A stretch of DNA of 64,000 bases from Candidatus Accumulibacter meliphilus (GTDB lineage: Bacteria; Pseudomonadota; Gammaproteobacteria; Burkholderiales; Rhodocyclaceae). The notes below the pieces were generated by a model, which saw nothing but the letters and a program-made list of their open reading frames with translations, was not told the DNA's origin and did not search any database. A program made the position numbers and the translations under genes. Below, piece by piece: positions 54,628-63,695 of this stretch. Within the stretch, counting starts at the first letter, position 1; every line of letters starts with the position of its first letter. Location of the stretch: contig QPGA01000017.1 of the NCBI GenBank assembly GCA_003332265.1, forward strand, positions 18,675-82,674, in the 5' to 3' direction.

Positions 54628-55334
54628 ACGGCCAGGGCTGCCAGAACCCCATCTTTATCCATGTCTTCGCCTCGTCCGCGCATGATGATCTCGCCCCGTT
54701 CCATGACCAGGTACTGATCGGCAAGGGAACGCGCGAAATCATAGTACTGTTCGACGAGCAGAATGGCCATTTCGCCGCTTTGTGCCAGCGCCCGGATGGC
54801 GCGCTCGATATCCTTGATGATCGACGGCTGGATGCCTTCGGTCGGCTCGTCGAGGATCAGCAGCTTGGGGCCCATGGCCAGCGCACGGCCGATCGCCAGC
54901 TGCTGCTGCTGGCCACCGGAAAGATCGCCGCCGCGACGGCGCAGCATCTGCCGGAGCACCGGGAACATCGCGAAGATGCGCTCGGGGATCGGCGTGCTGC
55001 CCGGACAACTGGCGAGCCCCATCAGCAGGTTCTCGTGCACCGTCAGGCGCGGGAAAATCTCGCGCCCCTGCGGCACGTAGCCGATGCCGGCCTTGACCCG
55101 CTGGTGCGAGGCGCTGCGACTCAGGTCGCGGCCGGCAAACTCGATGCTGCCACCTTTCGTCGCCACCATCCCCATCAGCGACTTGAGCAGGGTGGACTTG
55201 CCGACACCGTTGCGCCCGAGAATGGTGGTCACCTTGCCGGCTTCGGCGGTGAAACTGAGGTCACGCAGGATGTGGCTACCGCCGTAGTACTGGTTGAGGT
55301 TCTTGACGTTCAGCGTGGTGTTCGTTGCACTCAT
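54624..55334 (-). CDS. urtE: urea ABC transporter ATP-binding subunit UrtE
   Basis: Second ATPase of the high-affinity urea importer. The 236-residue product has Walker A GRNGVGKST, Q-loop, signature LSGGQQQQLAIGRAL and Walker B LLILDEPTEGIQPSII. LivF-type length. Starts 6 bases after urtD. Confidence 0.95.
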   Translation of the reverse strand: MSATNTTLNVKNLNQYYGGSHILRDLSFTAEAGKVTTILGRNGVGKSTLLKSLMGMVATKGGSIEFAGRDLSRSASHQRVKAGIGYVPQGREIFPRLTVHENLLMGLASCPGSTPIPERIFAMFPVLRQMLRRRGGDLSGGQQQQLAIGRALAMGPKLLILDEPTEGIQPSIIKDIERAIRALAQSGEMAILLVEQYYDFARSLADQYLVMERGEIIMRGRGEDMDKDGVLAALAV

Positions 55335-55340
55335 GGATTC

Positions 55341-56204
55341 TCAGCGCCCCAGATAGACTTCGATGACCCGCGCATCGGCCTGCACTTCCTCGAGCGCGCC
55401 TTCGGCGAGAACGCTGCCTTCGTGCAGCACGGTGACCTTGCCGCCGAGCTGCTTGACGAAAGCCATGTCGTGCTCGACGACGACCAGCGAATGCTTGCCG
55501 GCCAGGGTCAAGAACAGTTCGCCGGTGCGTTCCGTTTCCTCGTCGGTCATGCCGGCCACGGGTTCGTCGAGGAGCAGCAGCTTCGGCTCCTGCATCAACA
55601 GCATGCCGATCTCCAGCCACTGCTTCTGGCCGTGCGAAAGCAGGCCGGCCAGGCGGTCGGCGTGAGCACCGAGGCGGATCGTCTGCAGCGTTTCGGCAAT
55701 GCGGTCGCCGGCCGCCGAATCGAGCTGCGCCAGCAGGCTGCGCCAGACCCGCTTGTCCGTCTTCATCGCCAGCTCGAGATTCTCGAAAACCGTGTGGTTC
55801 TCGAAAATGGTCGGTTTCTGGAACTTGCGACCGATGCCGAGATGCGCGATCTCGGGTTCCGAGAGGCGCGTCAGATCAAGCGTCTGGCCGAAAAAAGCCT
55901 TGCCTTCGTCAGGCCGCGTCTTGCCGGTGATGACGTCCATCATCGTCGTCTTGCCCGCACCGTTCGGTCCGATGATGCAGCGCAACTCACCGGCGTCGAT
56001 GGCTAGCGACAGCTTGTTGAGGGCGCGAAAACCGTCGAAGCTGACCGTGATTTCGTCGAGATAGAGAACGACCTTGTGCGACAGGTCGAGCTCACCCGGC
56101 TTGAGCAGGTGCCCGAGCTCGGCAGTACCGCTGTCCCAGTCGGGATTGTCGCTGACTGGCAGCTCACTCGCGTTCATCGCGTTCATCGCGTTCGTCGCAT
56201 TCAT
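55341..56204 (-). CDS. urtD: urea ABC transporter ATP-binding subunit UrtD
   Basis: First ATPase of the urea importer, LivG-type. Walker A GPNGAGKTT, signature LSHGQKQWLEIGMLL and Walker B LLLLDEPVAGMTDEE. The 287 residues include an N-terminal extension starting MNATNAMNAMNAS. The ATG overlaps the urtC stop (ATGA). The LSHGQ signature in place of LSGGQ is typical of UrtD. Confidence 0.95.
   Translation of the reverse strand: MNATNAMNAMNASELPVSDNPDWDSGTAELGHLLKPGELDLSHKVVLYLDEITVSFDGFRALNKLSLAIDAGELRCIIGPNGAGKTTMMDVITGKTRPDEGKAFFGQTLDLTRLSEPEIAHLGIGRKFQKPTIFENHTVFENLELAMKTDKRVWRSLLAQLDSAAGDRIAETLQTIRLGAHADRLAGLLSHGQKQWLEIGMLLMQEPKLLLLDEPVAGMTDEETERTGELFLTLAGKHSLVVVEHDMAFVKQLGGKVTVLHEGSVLAEGALEEVQADARVIEVYLGR
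56169..56204. repeat. four 9-bp units at the urtD start
   Basis: The first 12 codons of urtD are four near-identical 9-base units coding Met/Thr-Asn-Ala. Several units begin with ATG, so translation could start at any of three in-frame codons. Confidence 0.75.
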
Positions 56205-57415
56205 GCGCCCGCTCCTTTGGTGACGGGAGCGACGGGAGAGACGTGAGTAACCGATGCCACTGGCGCCGCGTCCGACGCACTGTCCTGCCCACCGTTGCTG
56301 CCCTGCCCGCCGCGCAGCCGCCGGTAGAGGCCGACGACACCCTGCGGCAACCACAGCGTCGAGACGATGAACAGCGTACCCAGAAAGAACAGCCAGTACT
56401 CCGGGAAGCTGACCGTGAACCAGCTCTTGGCGAGGTTGACGATGAAAGCGCCGATGACCGCGCCGATCAGCGTGCCGCGCCCGCCGACGGCGACCCAGAT
56501 GGCGATCTCGATGGAGTTGGCAACCGCCATTTCGGAGGGATTGATGATCCCCACCTGCGGCACGTAGAGCGCCCCGGCGATGGCGCACAGCATCGCCGAC
56601 AGGGTCCACACGAAAAGCTTGTACCACAGCGGGTTGTAGCCGATGAACATGACGCGCGATTCGGAGTCGCGGATCGCCGTCAGGAGGCGGCCGAACTTCG
56701 AGGTCACCAGGAAGCGCGCCAGCAACAGGGTGCCGATCAGGGCCAGCGCCGACAGGCCGAAAAGCACCACCCGCGTTTCCGGCGCGGTGATCGAATAGCC
56801 GAGGATGCGCTTGAAATCGGTGAAGCCGTTGTTGCCGCCGAATCCGGTCTCGTTGCGGAAAAAAAGCAGCATCGCCGCGTAGGTCAGAGCCTGCGTAATG
56901 ATCGAGAAATAGACGCCCTTGATGCGCGAGCGAAATGCGAAATAGCCGAAAATGAAGGCGATCAGCGCCGGCACGATCAACACCAGCAGCACGGCCCACA
57001 GGAAGTGCTCGCTGCCGGTCCAGAACCAGGGCAGCTCTTGCCAGTCGAGGAAGACCATGAAATCGGGCAGATCGCTCTGGTAGCTGCCGTCGCGACCGAT
57101 CTCGCGCATCAGGTACATGCCGAAGGTGTAACCGCCGAGCGCGAAGAATAGCCCGTGGCCGAGCGAGAGGATACCGCCGTAACCCCAGATCAGATCCATG
57201 GCCACGGCGACAATCGCATAACAGAGAATCTTGCCGGTCAGGGTGATGAAGTAGGTCGACAGGTGCAGCGGATTCTCGGGCGGCAGCAGCAGGTGCATGA
57301 CCGGCACCGCGACCAGCGCAAAAGCGGCGAACAGCCCGACCAGCAGCCAGCTGCGCGCATCGAAGCTGCGCCCGAGGCGGACGATGAAAGGCGTGCGGGC
57401 AGACGAAGAACTCAT
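56201..57415 (-). CDS. urtC: urea ABC transporter permease UrtC
   Basis: LivM-type permease of 404 residues with about ten helices, the conserved MDLIWGYGGILSLGHGLFFALGGYTFGMYLM and the EAA-like loop LLTAIRDSESRVMFIGYNPLWYKLFVW. Its C-terminus after about residue 370 is Ala/Val/Ser-rich and not conserved. 10 bases follow urtB. Confidence 0.95.
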   Translation of the reverse strand: MSSSSARTPFIVRLGRSFDARSWLLVGLFAAFALVAVPVMHLLLPPENPLHLSTYFITLTGKILCYAIVAVAMDLIWGYGGILSLGHGLFFALGGYTFGMYLMREIGRDGSYQSDLPDFMVFLDWQELPWFWTGSEHFLWAVLLVLIVPALIAFIFGYFAFRSRIKGVYFSIITQALTYAAMLLFFRNETGFGGNNGFTDFKRILGYSITAPETRVVLFGLSALALIGTLLLARFLVTSKFGRLLTAIRDSESRVMFIGYNPLWYKLFVWTLSAMLCAIAGALYVPQVGIINPSEMAVANSIEIAIWVAVGGRGTLIGAVIGAFIVNLAKSWFTVSFPEYWLFFLGTLFIVSTLWLPQGVVGLYRRLRGGQGSNGGQDSASDAAPVASVTHVSPVAPVTKGAGA

Positions 57416-57425
57416 GGATGCTCCC

Positions 57426-59024
57426 TCACGACTCGACGAAGCGGCCCTTGAGGGCGAACAGCCCCTGCGGACGCTTCTGAATGAAGATGATGATGATCAC
57501 CAGGACCGCGATCTTGGCGACCACGGCGCCGGTCCAGCCTTCGAGGAACTTGGTCAGCACGCCGAGACCGAGCGCCGCCCAGACCGCGCCGGCGAGCTGG
57601 CCGACGCCGCCGAGCACGACGACCATGAAGGAATCGACGATGTAGCCCTGGCCCATGTCCGGACCGACGTTGGCGATCTGCGACAAAGCCACGCCACCGA
57701 GCCCGGCGATGCCCGCGCCAAGCCCGAAAGCCATGGTGTCGATGCGCCCGGTCGGCACGCCGACGCAGCCGGCCATCGGCCGGTTCTGGGTCACCGCGCG
57801 CACGAACATGCCCATCCGCGAGAGATTGAGGATGGACCACATGGCAGCGAGCACGGCAATCGAAAAGCCGATGATGATGATCCGGTTCCAGGGCAGCAGC
57901 AGGTTCGGCAGCACTTCGATCGCGCCGGCCATCCACACCGGATTGGCGACTTCGACGTTCTGGGCGCCGAAGACGGTACGTGCGACCTGGATCAGGAACA
58001 GCGAGATCCCCCAGGTGGCGAGCAGCGTTTCCAGCGGCCGCCCATAGAGGTGGCGAATGACGAGGCGCTCCATGAGCACGCCGACCAGCGCCGCGGCGAG
58101 AAAACCGGCCGGGATCGCGGCCAGCAGATACCAGTCGAGAAAATTCGGGAAATAGGCCTGGAAGACGCTCTGCATCGCCCACGCCGAGTAGGCGCCGACC
58201 ATCAGCAGCTCGCCGTGCGCCATGTTGATCACCCCCATGACGCCATAGGTGATGGCCAGGCCCAGCGCCGCCAGCAGCAGGATCGAGGCCAGCGAAACGC
58301 CGGTGAAGGCGCGCCCGACGTTCTCGGCGAAAGCCAGTCGTTTTTCGATGGCCCGCATCGAGGTGCCGGCGGCGGCGCGCACCGCGCTGTCCGGCTCGAT
58401 CCAGTTGCCATCGCGCTTTTCGGTCAGCGGCGCGAGCAACTGCAGAAGATTGGGATCCCCGCTGTCGCCAAGCAGGCGCACGGCGGTGAGGCGAACGACG
58501 GCGTCGCTCGAACCGAGGCTGCCCTGCGCATGCGCCATCTGCAGAGTGGCCTTGATCTCGGCATCGGTTTCGGCAGCCAGCGCCTTTTCGAGCAGCGGCA
58601 GCAGCTCGGCGTCGGCACCCGACGCCAGTTCCTGCGCCGCTTCCCAACGCACTTCGCGTTCGCTGGAAAACAGGCGCAGCGCAGCCAGGGTCGACGTCAG
58701 TTCGCGGCGCAGACGGTTGTTGATGCCGATCGATTCGGTCACTGCCGGCGCCGGAATGATCGCGGTATTGGTCGCCGCATCGATCACCTGTTCGTCATCG
58801 ACGATCACCACGCGCTCGCCGGCCAGCGCCAGCGATCCCTTTAACATGGCCTTGAGTACCGGCAGCGCCTCGCGCTGCGCGCCCTCGGTCAGTGCCGTGA
58901 TGGCGGCGATCTTGGCGTCGTTGCCGTCGGACGCCAGCGGCCTGAGCAGCGCCGGGTCAATCGCCGCCAGCGCCGAGGACATGCTCAACAGCCAGGCGAA
59001 AACCAATAATCCAATCGTACGCAT
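57426..59024 (-). CDS. urtB: urea ABC transporter permease UrtB
   Basis: The 532-residue product has a signal-like N-terminus, an approximately 210-residue helical repeat region (HEAT-like, ALTEGAQREALPVLKAML) that is normal for UrtB, and then a LivH-type permease (GLAITYGVMGVINMAHGELLMVGAYSAW; TNVGPDMGQGY region). ATG 59024 chosen for the MRTIGLLVFAW start. Confidence 0.95.
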   Translation of the reverse strand: MRTIGLLVFAWLLSMSSALAAIDPALLRPLASDGNDAKIAAITALTEGAQREALPVLKAMLKGSLALAGERVVIVDDEQVIDAATNTAIIPAPAVTESIGINNRLRRELTSTLAALRLFSSEREVRWEAAQELASGADAELLPLLEKALAAETDAEIKATLQMAHAQGSLGSSDAVVRLTAVRLLGDSGDPNLLQLLAPLTEKRDGNWIEPDSAVRAAAGTSMRAIEKRLAFAENVGRAFTGVSLASILLLAALGLAITYGVMGVINMAHGELLMVGAYSAWAMQSVFQAYFPNFLDWYLLAAIPAGFLAAALVGVLMERLVIRHLYGRPLETLLATWGISLFLIQVARTVFGAQNVEVANPVWMAGAIEVLPNLLLPWNRIIIIGFSIAVLAAMWSILNLSRMGMFVRAVTQNRPMAGCVGVPTGRIDTMAFGLGAGIAGLGGVALSQIANVGPDMGQGYIVDSFMVVVLGGVGQLAGAVWAALGLGVLTKFLEGWTGAVVAKIAVLVIIIIFIQKRPQGLFALKGRFVES

Positions 59025-59109
59025 GCTTTCTCCAGGATCAAGCACGGGCCGCCGCACTGCGCGCCGCCCGTGCCCTCAACCACTCATTTACTCATTCAGC
59101 AAACGACGC

Positions 59110-60378
59110 TCACTTGCCTTCCGGCTCGCCTTTCTTCTTGTCGTTACCCGCAATGTACGGGCTCCACGGCGCCGCCTTGACCGGGCCGGGGGTCTTCCAG
59201 ACGACGTCGAACTGTCCGTCGGCACGGATCTCGCCGATGAACACCGGCTTGTGCAGGTGGTGGTTCTTCTCGTCCATTTTGATATCGAAGCCGGACGGAG
59301 CCTTGAAAGTCTGCCCGGCCATCGCCGCGATGACCTTGTCGACATCGGTCGACTTGGCTTTCTCGACCGCCTGCTTCCACATGTAAACGCCGATGTAGGT
59401 GGCTTCCATCGGGTCGTTGGTCACCGCCTTGTCGGCGTTCGGCAGACCCTGCTTCACCGCCCAGGCACGGTAAGCCTTGGTGAAGCCGTCGTTCGCCGGG
59501 TTCTTCAGGGTCATGAAGTAGTTCCACGCCGCCAGATGGCCGACCAGCGGCTTGGTATCGACGCCGCGCAGCTCTTCTTCACCGACCGAGAAAGCCACCA
59601 CCGGCACTTCGGTAGCTTTGATGCCGGCATTGCCCAGTTCCTTGTAGAAGGGCACGTTCGAGTCGCCGTTGATGGTCGACACCACCGCCGTACGCTTGCC
59701 TTCGCTGGAGAACTTCTTGATCTTGGCGATGATCGTCTGGTAATCGCTATGACCGAAAGGCGTGTATTCCTCCATGATGTCGGCGTCGGCAACACCCTTG
59801 GACTTCAGGAAGGCACGCAGGATCTTGTTGGTCGTGCGCGGATAGACGTAGTCGGTGCCGAGCAGCACGAAACGCTTCGCCGAACCGCCATCCTTGCTCA
59901 TCAGATACTCGACCGCAGGAATCGCCTGCTGGTTTGGCGCCGCACCGGTGTAGACGACGTTGTACTCGAGCTCCTCGCCTTCGTACTGCACCGGGTAGAA
60001 AAGCAGGCCGTTGAGTTCCTTGTACACTGGCAGCACCGATTTGCGCGACACCGAAGTCCAGCAACCGAAAGTCACCGCCACCTTGTCCTGGCTCAGCAGC
60101 TGCCGCGCCTTCTCGGCGAAGAGCGGCCAGTTCGACGCCGGATCGACGACCACCGGCTCCAACTGCTTGCCGAGCACGCCGCCTTTGGCGTTGATCTCGG
60201 CGATGGCCATGAGCACGGTTTCCTTGAGCGCCGTCTCGGAAATCGCCATCGTCCCGGAAAGCGAATGCAGGACACCGACCTTGATCGTCTCGGCGGCCAG
60301 CGCGTTGAAGGAGCTCAGCCCCAAAGCCGCGCTAACGGCAACGGCGGAAACGGTCTTCACGAAATTGCGACGTAGCAT
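59110..60378 (-). CDS. urtA: urea ABC transporter substrate-binding protein UrtA
   Basis: Periplasmic urea receptor of 422 residues. The N-terminus MLRRNFVKTVSAVAVSAALG has a twin-arginine-type motif (RRNFVK) before a hydrophobic stretch, so export may be by Tat; Sec is possible. The mature part begins ETIKVGVLHSLSGTMAISET and has the family segments VTFGCWTSVSRKSVLPV and LNGLLFYPVQYEG that contact urea in the amide-receptor family. A GGAG site precedes the ATG. First gene of the urea operon. Confidence 0.96.
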   Translation of the reverse strand: MLRRNFVKTVSAVAVSAALGLSSFNALAAETIKVGVLHSLSGTMAISETALKETVLMAIAEINAKGGVLGKQLEPVVVDPASNWPLFAEKARQLLSQDKVAVTFGCWTSVSRKSVLPVYKELNGLLFYPVQYEGEELEYNVVYTGAAPNQQAIPAVEYLMSKDGGSAKRFVLLGTDYVYPRTTNKILRAFLKSKGVADADIMEEYTPFGHSDYQTIIAKIKKFSSEGKRTAVVSTINGDSNVPFYKELGNAGIKATEVPVVAFSVGEEELRGVDTKPLVGHLAAWNYFMTLKNPANDGFTKAYRAWAVKQGLPNADKAVTNDPMEATYIGVYMWKQAVEKAKSTDVDKVIAAMAGQTFKAPSGFDIKMDEKNHHLHKPVFIGEIRADGQFDVVWKTPGPVKAAPWSPYIAGNDKKKGEPEGK

Positions 60379-60441
60379 CTGATTGCTCCTCGAAAGTTGG
60401 AAACGGGGTAATCGGGAAAATTTCTTCCAGCGAGGGGTACT

Positions 60442-60459
60442 AAGCAATCACCGTGCCAG
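60442..60459 (-). promoter_or_regulatory. sigma-54 (-24/-12) promoter of the urt-ure operon
   Basis: On the minus strand CTGGCACGGTGATTGCTT matches the sigma-54 consensus TGGCACG-N4-TTGCT at every conserved base; GG and GC are 10 bases apart. Predicted start near 60431, 53 bases before the urtA ATG. Confidence 0.9.
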
Positions 60460-60542
60460 CTCACATAAGGGCGTGAAACGACCGCCGCAAAGCTTGTTTA
60501 TCGTCAGCGCGCACGTTCGCGGGGCGCGGCTCGCCCTCTGGG

Positions 60543-60559
60543 CGCACCAGAATGAAGCG
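60543..60559. promoter_or_regulatory. NtrC-box-like element upstream of urtA
   Basis: CGCACC-agaat-GAAGCG keeps one good NtrC half-site and the 5-base spacer, with a weak second half. It lies about 120 bases upstream of the predicted start, and its first eleven bases nearly repeat the glnK site (CGCACC-agaac). The rest of 60379-60809 has no gene. Confidence 0.4.
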
Positions 60560-60809
60560 TCGCGCGCACTCCTGCAGAGGCTGGCAAGACAAGCGCCAAG
60601 CCCGCCGCCGCAAGGCGGAGCCGGGCATCACGTCGATTGACGCCGACCGCCAAGGGCGCATACACTCCGCCGCAAGTCGCGGCGCCGCAGCCGGCGGCTG
60701 CGCCCACCGGGCCGCAGCGCTTGCTCAGAGGCGATGGGCTGGCCCACCAAACAGCTCCGCGACAATGCCCCCTCCGAACCCGCCTGGCAGCCAGCCAGGA
60801 ATGCTCCCG

Positions 60810-61802
60810 ATGGATATGGATTGCACAACCCGCTCACGAACGACGCGTTCGCTGACCTGGGCCGTCGCCCTGTCGCTGATCGTGCACGGCGTGGTGCTGT
60901 TCTTTCCCCAGCAAGAACCGACACGCCTGCGCGCCATGTCATCGCGCTTCGAAGCCACTCTGTCGCCCACCCCGCAAGCGGCGCGACCAGGCCCACCGCG
61001 TCCAGCAACGCCGCCCCGGCCACTTACACCGCCGAAGCCAACCAAGCCAACCACTCCCCCCACTCCACCGAAGCGCGTGGAGGCCAAACCAACGCCAAAG
61101 CCAACGCCGAAGCCAACGCCCAAGTCAACGCCGAAACCAACGCCCAAGCCGCCAGCCACCGCCGCCGCCGTCAAGAAGCAGACGCTCAAACCGACCCAGC
61201 CACAGCCACAGCCGCGGGTCATCACCGTGCCCGCAGCGCCGGCACCAGCGGTCACCCAGGCACCGCGGTGGTTCACCGGCGAGAAGTACGAGATGAAGCG
61301 TTTTCTCGACGATCTGGAAGCGGAGGCCAAACCCGCAGCCAAACCCAAACTGGCACAGAACGCGCTAGCCATGGCTCGCAGCCAGGGCCAGCAACAGGCG
61401 CGCAACGACGAAGAGGGCACAGCCATTCTCGAGCGCCTCCCCAACACCCCGCCACCAGCGCAGTTCAGCCTCGACTTCTATGTGGACGGCGTCGTCAAAC
61501 GCCTCAACCGCAGCGCCGCCTTCGTGCGCAACGACCCGAGAAGCAAGGGCATGCGCATGGCCGCCGTCCACTTCCGCATCAATCCCGACGGCAGCCTGAA
61601 AACCTTCAAGGTACTCAACGCAGGCGACCAGCAGGAAGAGATTGCCTTCATCAAGTCGGTCGTCGAACGCGCCATCCCCTTCGCCGCCTTCCCGGCAGAC
61701 ATCGCCCGCTCCGCCCGCTCACTGGGCATCACCATCTGCATCCAGCCAAGTCGCGGCGGCGGTTTCGGATTTGCGCGCGTGCCCGACGGCCGCAAGTGCT
61801 GA
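60810..61802 (+). CDS. TonB-like proline-rich membrane-anchored protein
   Basis: A 330-residue protein with an N-terminal membrane anchor (LTWAVALSLIVHGVVLFFP), a long Pro/Thr/Lys linker with TPKP repeats, and a C-terminal globular domain (FSLDFYVDGVVKRLNRSAAF, VHFRINPDGSLKTFKVLNAG) that recalls the TonB C-terminal fold. It could span the periplasm; no exbB-exbD is near. The ATG at 60810 has AGGA 9 bases upstream; several upstream ATGs lack sites. Confidence 0.7.
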   Translation: MDMDCTTRSRTTRSLTWAVALSLIVHGVVLFFPQQEPTRLRAMSSRFEATLSPTPQAARPGPPRPATPPRPLTPPKPTKPTTPPTPPKRVEAKPTPKPTPKPTPKSTPKPTPKPPATAAAVKKQTLKPTQPQPQPRVITVPAAPAPAVTQAPRWFTGEKYEMKRFLDDLEAEAKPAAKPKLAQNALAMARSQGQQQARNDEEGTAILERLPNTPPPAQFSLDFYVDGVVKRLNRSAAFVRNDPRSKGMRMAAVHFRINPDGSLKTFKVLNAGDQQEEIAFIKSVVERAIPFAAFPADIARSARSLGITICIQPSRGGGFGFARVPDGRKC

Positions 61803-61845
61803 TCCAGCACCTGCTGACCGAGAGATCGACAGCCACCTCGACCCC

Positions 61846-61973
61846 GTCATTGCGAGGAGGCGAAAGCCGACGCGGCAATCCAGAGCTTTGGCGCGTCGCG
61901 TTTTCGATGCGCCAAAGAAGCAGCGAGAAGATGGAACTGGATTGCCGCGTCGGCTGCGCCTCCTCGCAATGAC
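61846..61973. repeat. REP-type inverted repeat pair (nested hairpins)
   Basis: Arms 61846-61883 (gtcattgcgaggaggcgaaa and on) and 61937-61973 are inverted copies, with an inner dyad ctttggcgc/gcgccaaag. The gtcattgcgaggagg...caatccag type is common in intergenic DNA of many bacteria. A single arm recurs at 63526-63562. The rest of 61803-62065 has no gene. Confidence 0.85.
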
Positions 61974-62065
61974 CTGCGTGCTACCCGGAACCCCAACCGC
62001 GCCGCCGCCCGCGTCACCAACTTTGCCGTCCCCGCGCCGCCCCCGCGCCGCCCCCTAACGCCGCC

Positions 62066-63388
62066 CTACAGGCGCCCAATCGCAAAATACTCCAGCCCCG
62101 CCCGCCGCGGCACGGCCGGATCGTAGAGATTGCGCCCATCGAAAATTGCCGGCGTCTTGAGCAGTGCCTTGATGGCCGGGAAGTCCGGCGCGCGGAACTC
62201 TTTCCACTCGGTGACGATCGCCAGCACGTCGGCGTCCTGCACGGCCAGCATCGGCTTGTCGACAAACACGATCCGCGTTTCGCCGGCAAAAATGCGCTGC
62301 GCCTCTTGGCGGGCCACCGGGTCGTAGGCGCGCACGCGCGCGCCACGCGCCAGCAGCTCGGCGATCAACACCCGGCTGGGCGCCTCGCGCATATCGTCGG
62401 TGTTCGGCTTGAAGGCCAGGCCCCAGAGGGCGATGGTCTTGCCCGCGAGGTCGTTGCCGAGGCGCTTGATGATCTTTTGCGTGAGCACGCTCTTCTGCGC
62501 GTCGTTGGCCTCTTCAACCGCCTGCAGAACCTTGAGCTCATGGCCCGCAGCGTTAGCCGTGCGAATCAGCGCCTGCACGTCTTTAGGAAAACACGAGCCG
62601 CCGTAACCAGCCCCGGGGTACAGGAAGTCAAAGCCAATCCGCGGGTCGGAACCAATGCCCTTGCGCACCAGTTCGATGTCCGCCCCCAGCCGTTCGCTGA
62701 GATTGGCCAATTCGTTCATGAAGCTGATGCGCGTCGCCAGCATCGCGTTGGCGGCGTACTTGGTCAGCTCGGCGCTGCGCACATCCATCACCAGCAAGCG
62801 CTCGTGATTGCGCTGGAAAGGCGCATAGAGCTCGCGCATCACTTCGATCGCGCGCGGATCCTGGGTGCCGACGACGATCCGGTCGGGCTTCATGAAGTCT
62901 TCCAGCGCGGCCCCTTCCTTGAGGAACTCGGGGTTGGAGACGACGCTGTAGTCAATGCTCGCCCCGCGCGCGGCGAGTTCTTGGGCAATGGCGGCCTGCA
63001 CCTTGTCGGCAGTACCCACCGGCACCGTCGATTTATCGACGACGACCTTGTACTCGCTCATGAACCGGCCCACGTTGCGCGCTGCCGCCACCACGTACTG
63101 CAGGTCGGCCGAACCATCCTCGTCCGGCGGCGTGCCGACGGCGATGAACTGCACGAGGCCGTGGGCGACAGCCTCTTCGACATCGGTCGTGAAGCGCAGG
63201 CGTCCCGCGTCCACATTCGCTTTGACCATCGCCGCCAGCCCAGGCTCAAAGATCGGGATCCCGCCCTCCTTGAGAATACGGATCTTGTCCGCGTCAAGGT
63301 CGAGACAGAGCACATCGTTGCCAACGTCGGCCAAACAGGTTCCAGAAACCAGACCGACGTAGCCGGTACCGATGACAGTAATTTTCAT
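62066..63388 (-). CDS. ugd: UDP-glucose 6-dehydrogenase
   Basis: Oxidises UDP-glucose to UDP-glucuronate with two NAD+. The 440-residue product has the Rossmann motif VIGTGYVGL, catalytic Cys in [13 protein letters not shown], the [16 protein letters not shown] loop and [19 protein letters not shown] 63388 is the family start. With the epimerase at 63696 it points to capsule, exopolysaccharide or LPS sugar supply. Confidence 0.97.
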   Translation of the reverse strand: MKITVIGTGYVGLVSGTCLADVGNDVLCLDLDADKIRILKEGGIPIFEPGLAAMVKANVDAGRLRFTTDVEEAVAHGLVQFIAVGTPPDEDGSADLQYVVAAARNVGRFMSEYKVVVDKSTVPVGTADKVQAAIAQELAARGASIDYSVVSNPEFLKEGAALEDFMKPDRIVVGTQDPRAIEVMRELYAPFQRNHERLLVMDVRSAELTKYAANAMLATRISFMNELANLSERLGADIELVRKGIGSDPRIGFDFLYPGAGYGGSCFPKDVQALIRTANAAGHELKVLQAVEEANDAQKSVLTQKIIKRLGNDLAGKTIALWGLAFKPNTDDMREAPSRVLIAELLARGARVRAYDPVARQEAQRIFAGETRIVFVDKPMLAVQDADVLAIVTEWKEFRAPDFPAIKALLKTPAIFDGRNLYDPAVPRRAGLEYFAIGRL

Positions 63389-63525
63389 TAACGACAACCT
63401 CGCAAAGCCAGCAAAAAAATCAAGCGATCAACGCCGCCGCACTCGCCGCCAAACTCCCCGCCAAGCTCGCCACCATTCCCGGCACCCATCCCTGCCTCCC
63501 CATCCCCGCCCCCCCACCCCACCCC

Positions 63526-63562
63526 GTCATTGCGAGGAGGCGCAGCCGACGCGGTAATCCAG
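63526..63562. repeat. single REP-type arm
   Basis: A third copy of the gtcattgcgaggagg...aatccag element found as an inverted pair at 61846-61973, here alone in the 307-base spacer 63389-63695, which is otherwise a C-rich stretch without a recognised gene. Confidence 0.85.
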
Positions 63563-63695
63563 TTCCACCCTCTCACTACCGCTCACGACCTCTCACTACT
63601 CTTCCGCCGCATCCCGACCAAGCACCCGAACACCCACAACTCTCTCACCACGATCGACAGGCCCCTGTGCGACGTTCCCGCAACATCGACCCACC

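Noticed and set aside
58249-60375. A 708-codon plus-strand frame across urtA and urtB
   Set aside because: Antisense to two well-supported transporter genes; no recognisable motif.
60734-61972. A 412-codon plus-strand frame overlapping the TonB-like gene
   Set aside because: Different frame of the same strand; only the 60810 frame gives a membrane anchor and a folded C-terminal domain, and this one runs on into the REP arms.
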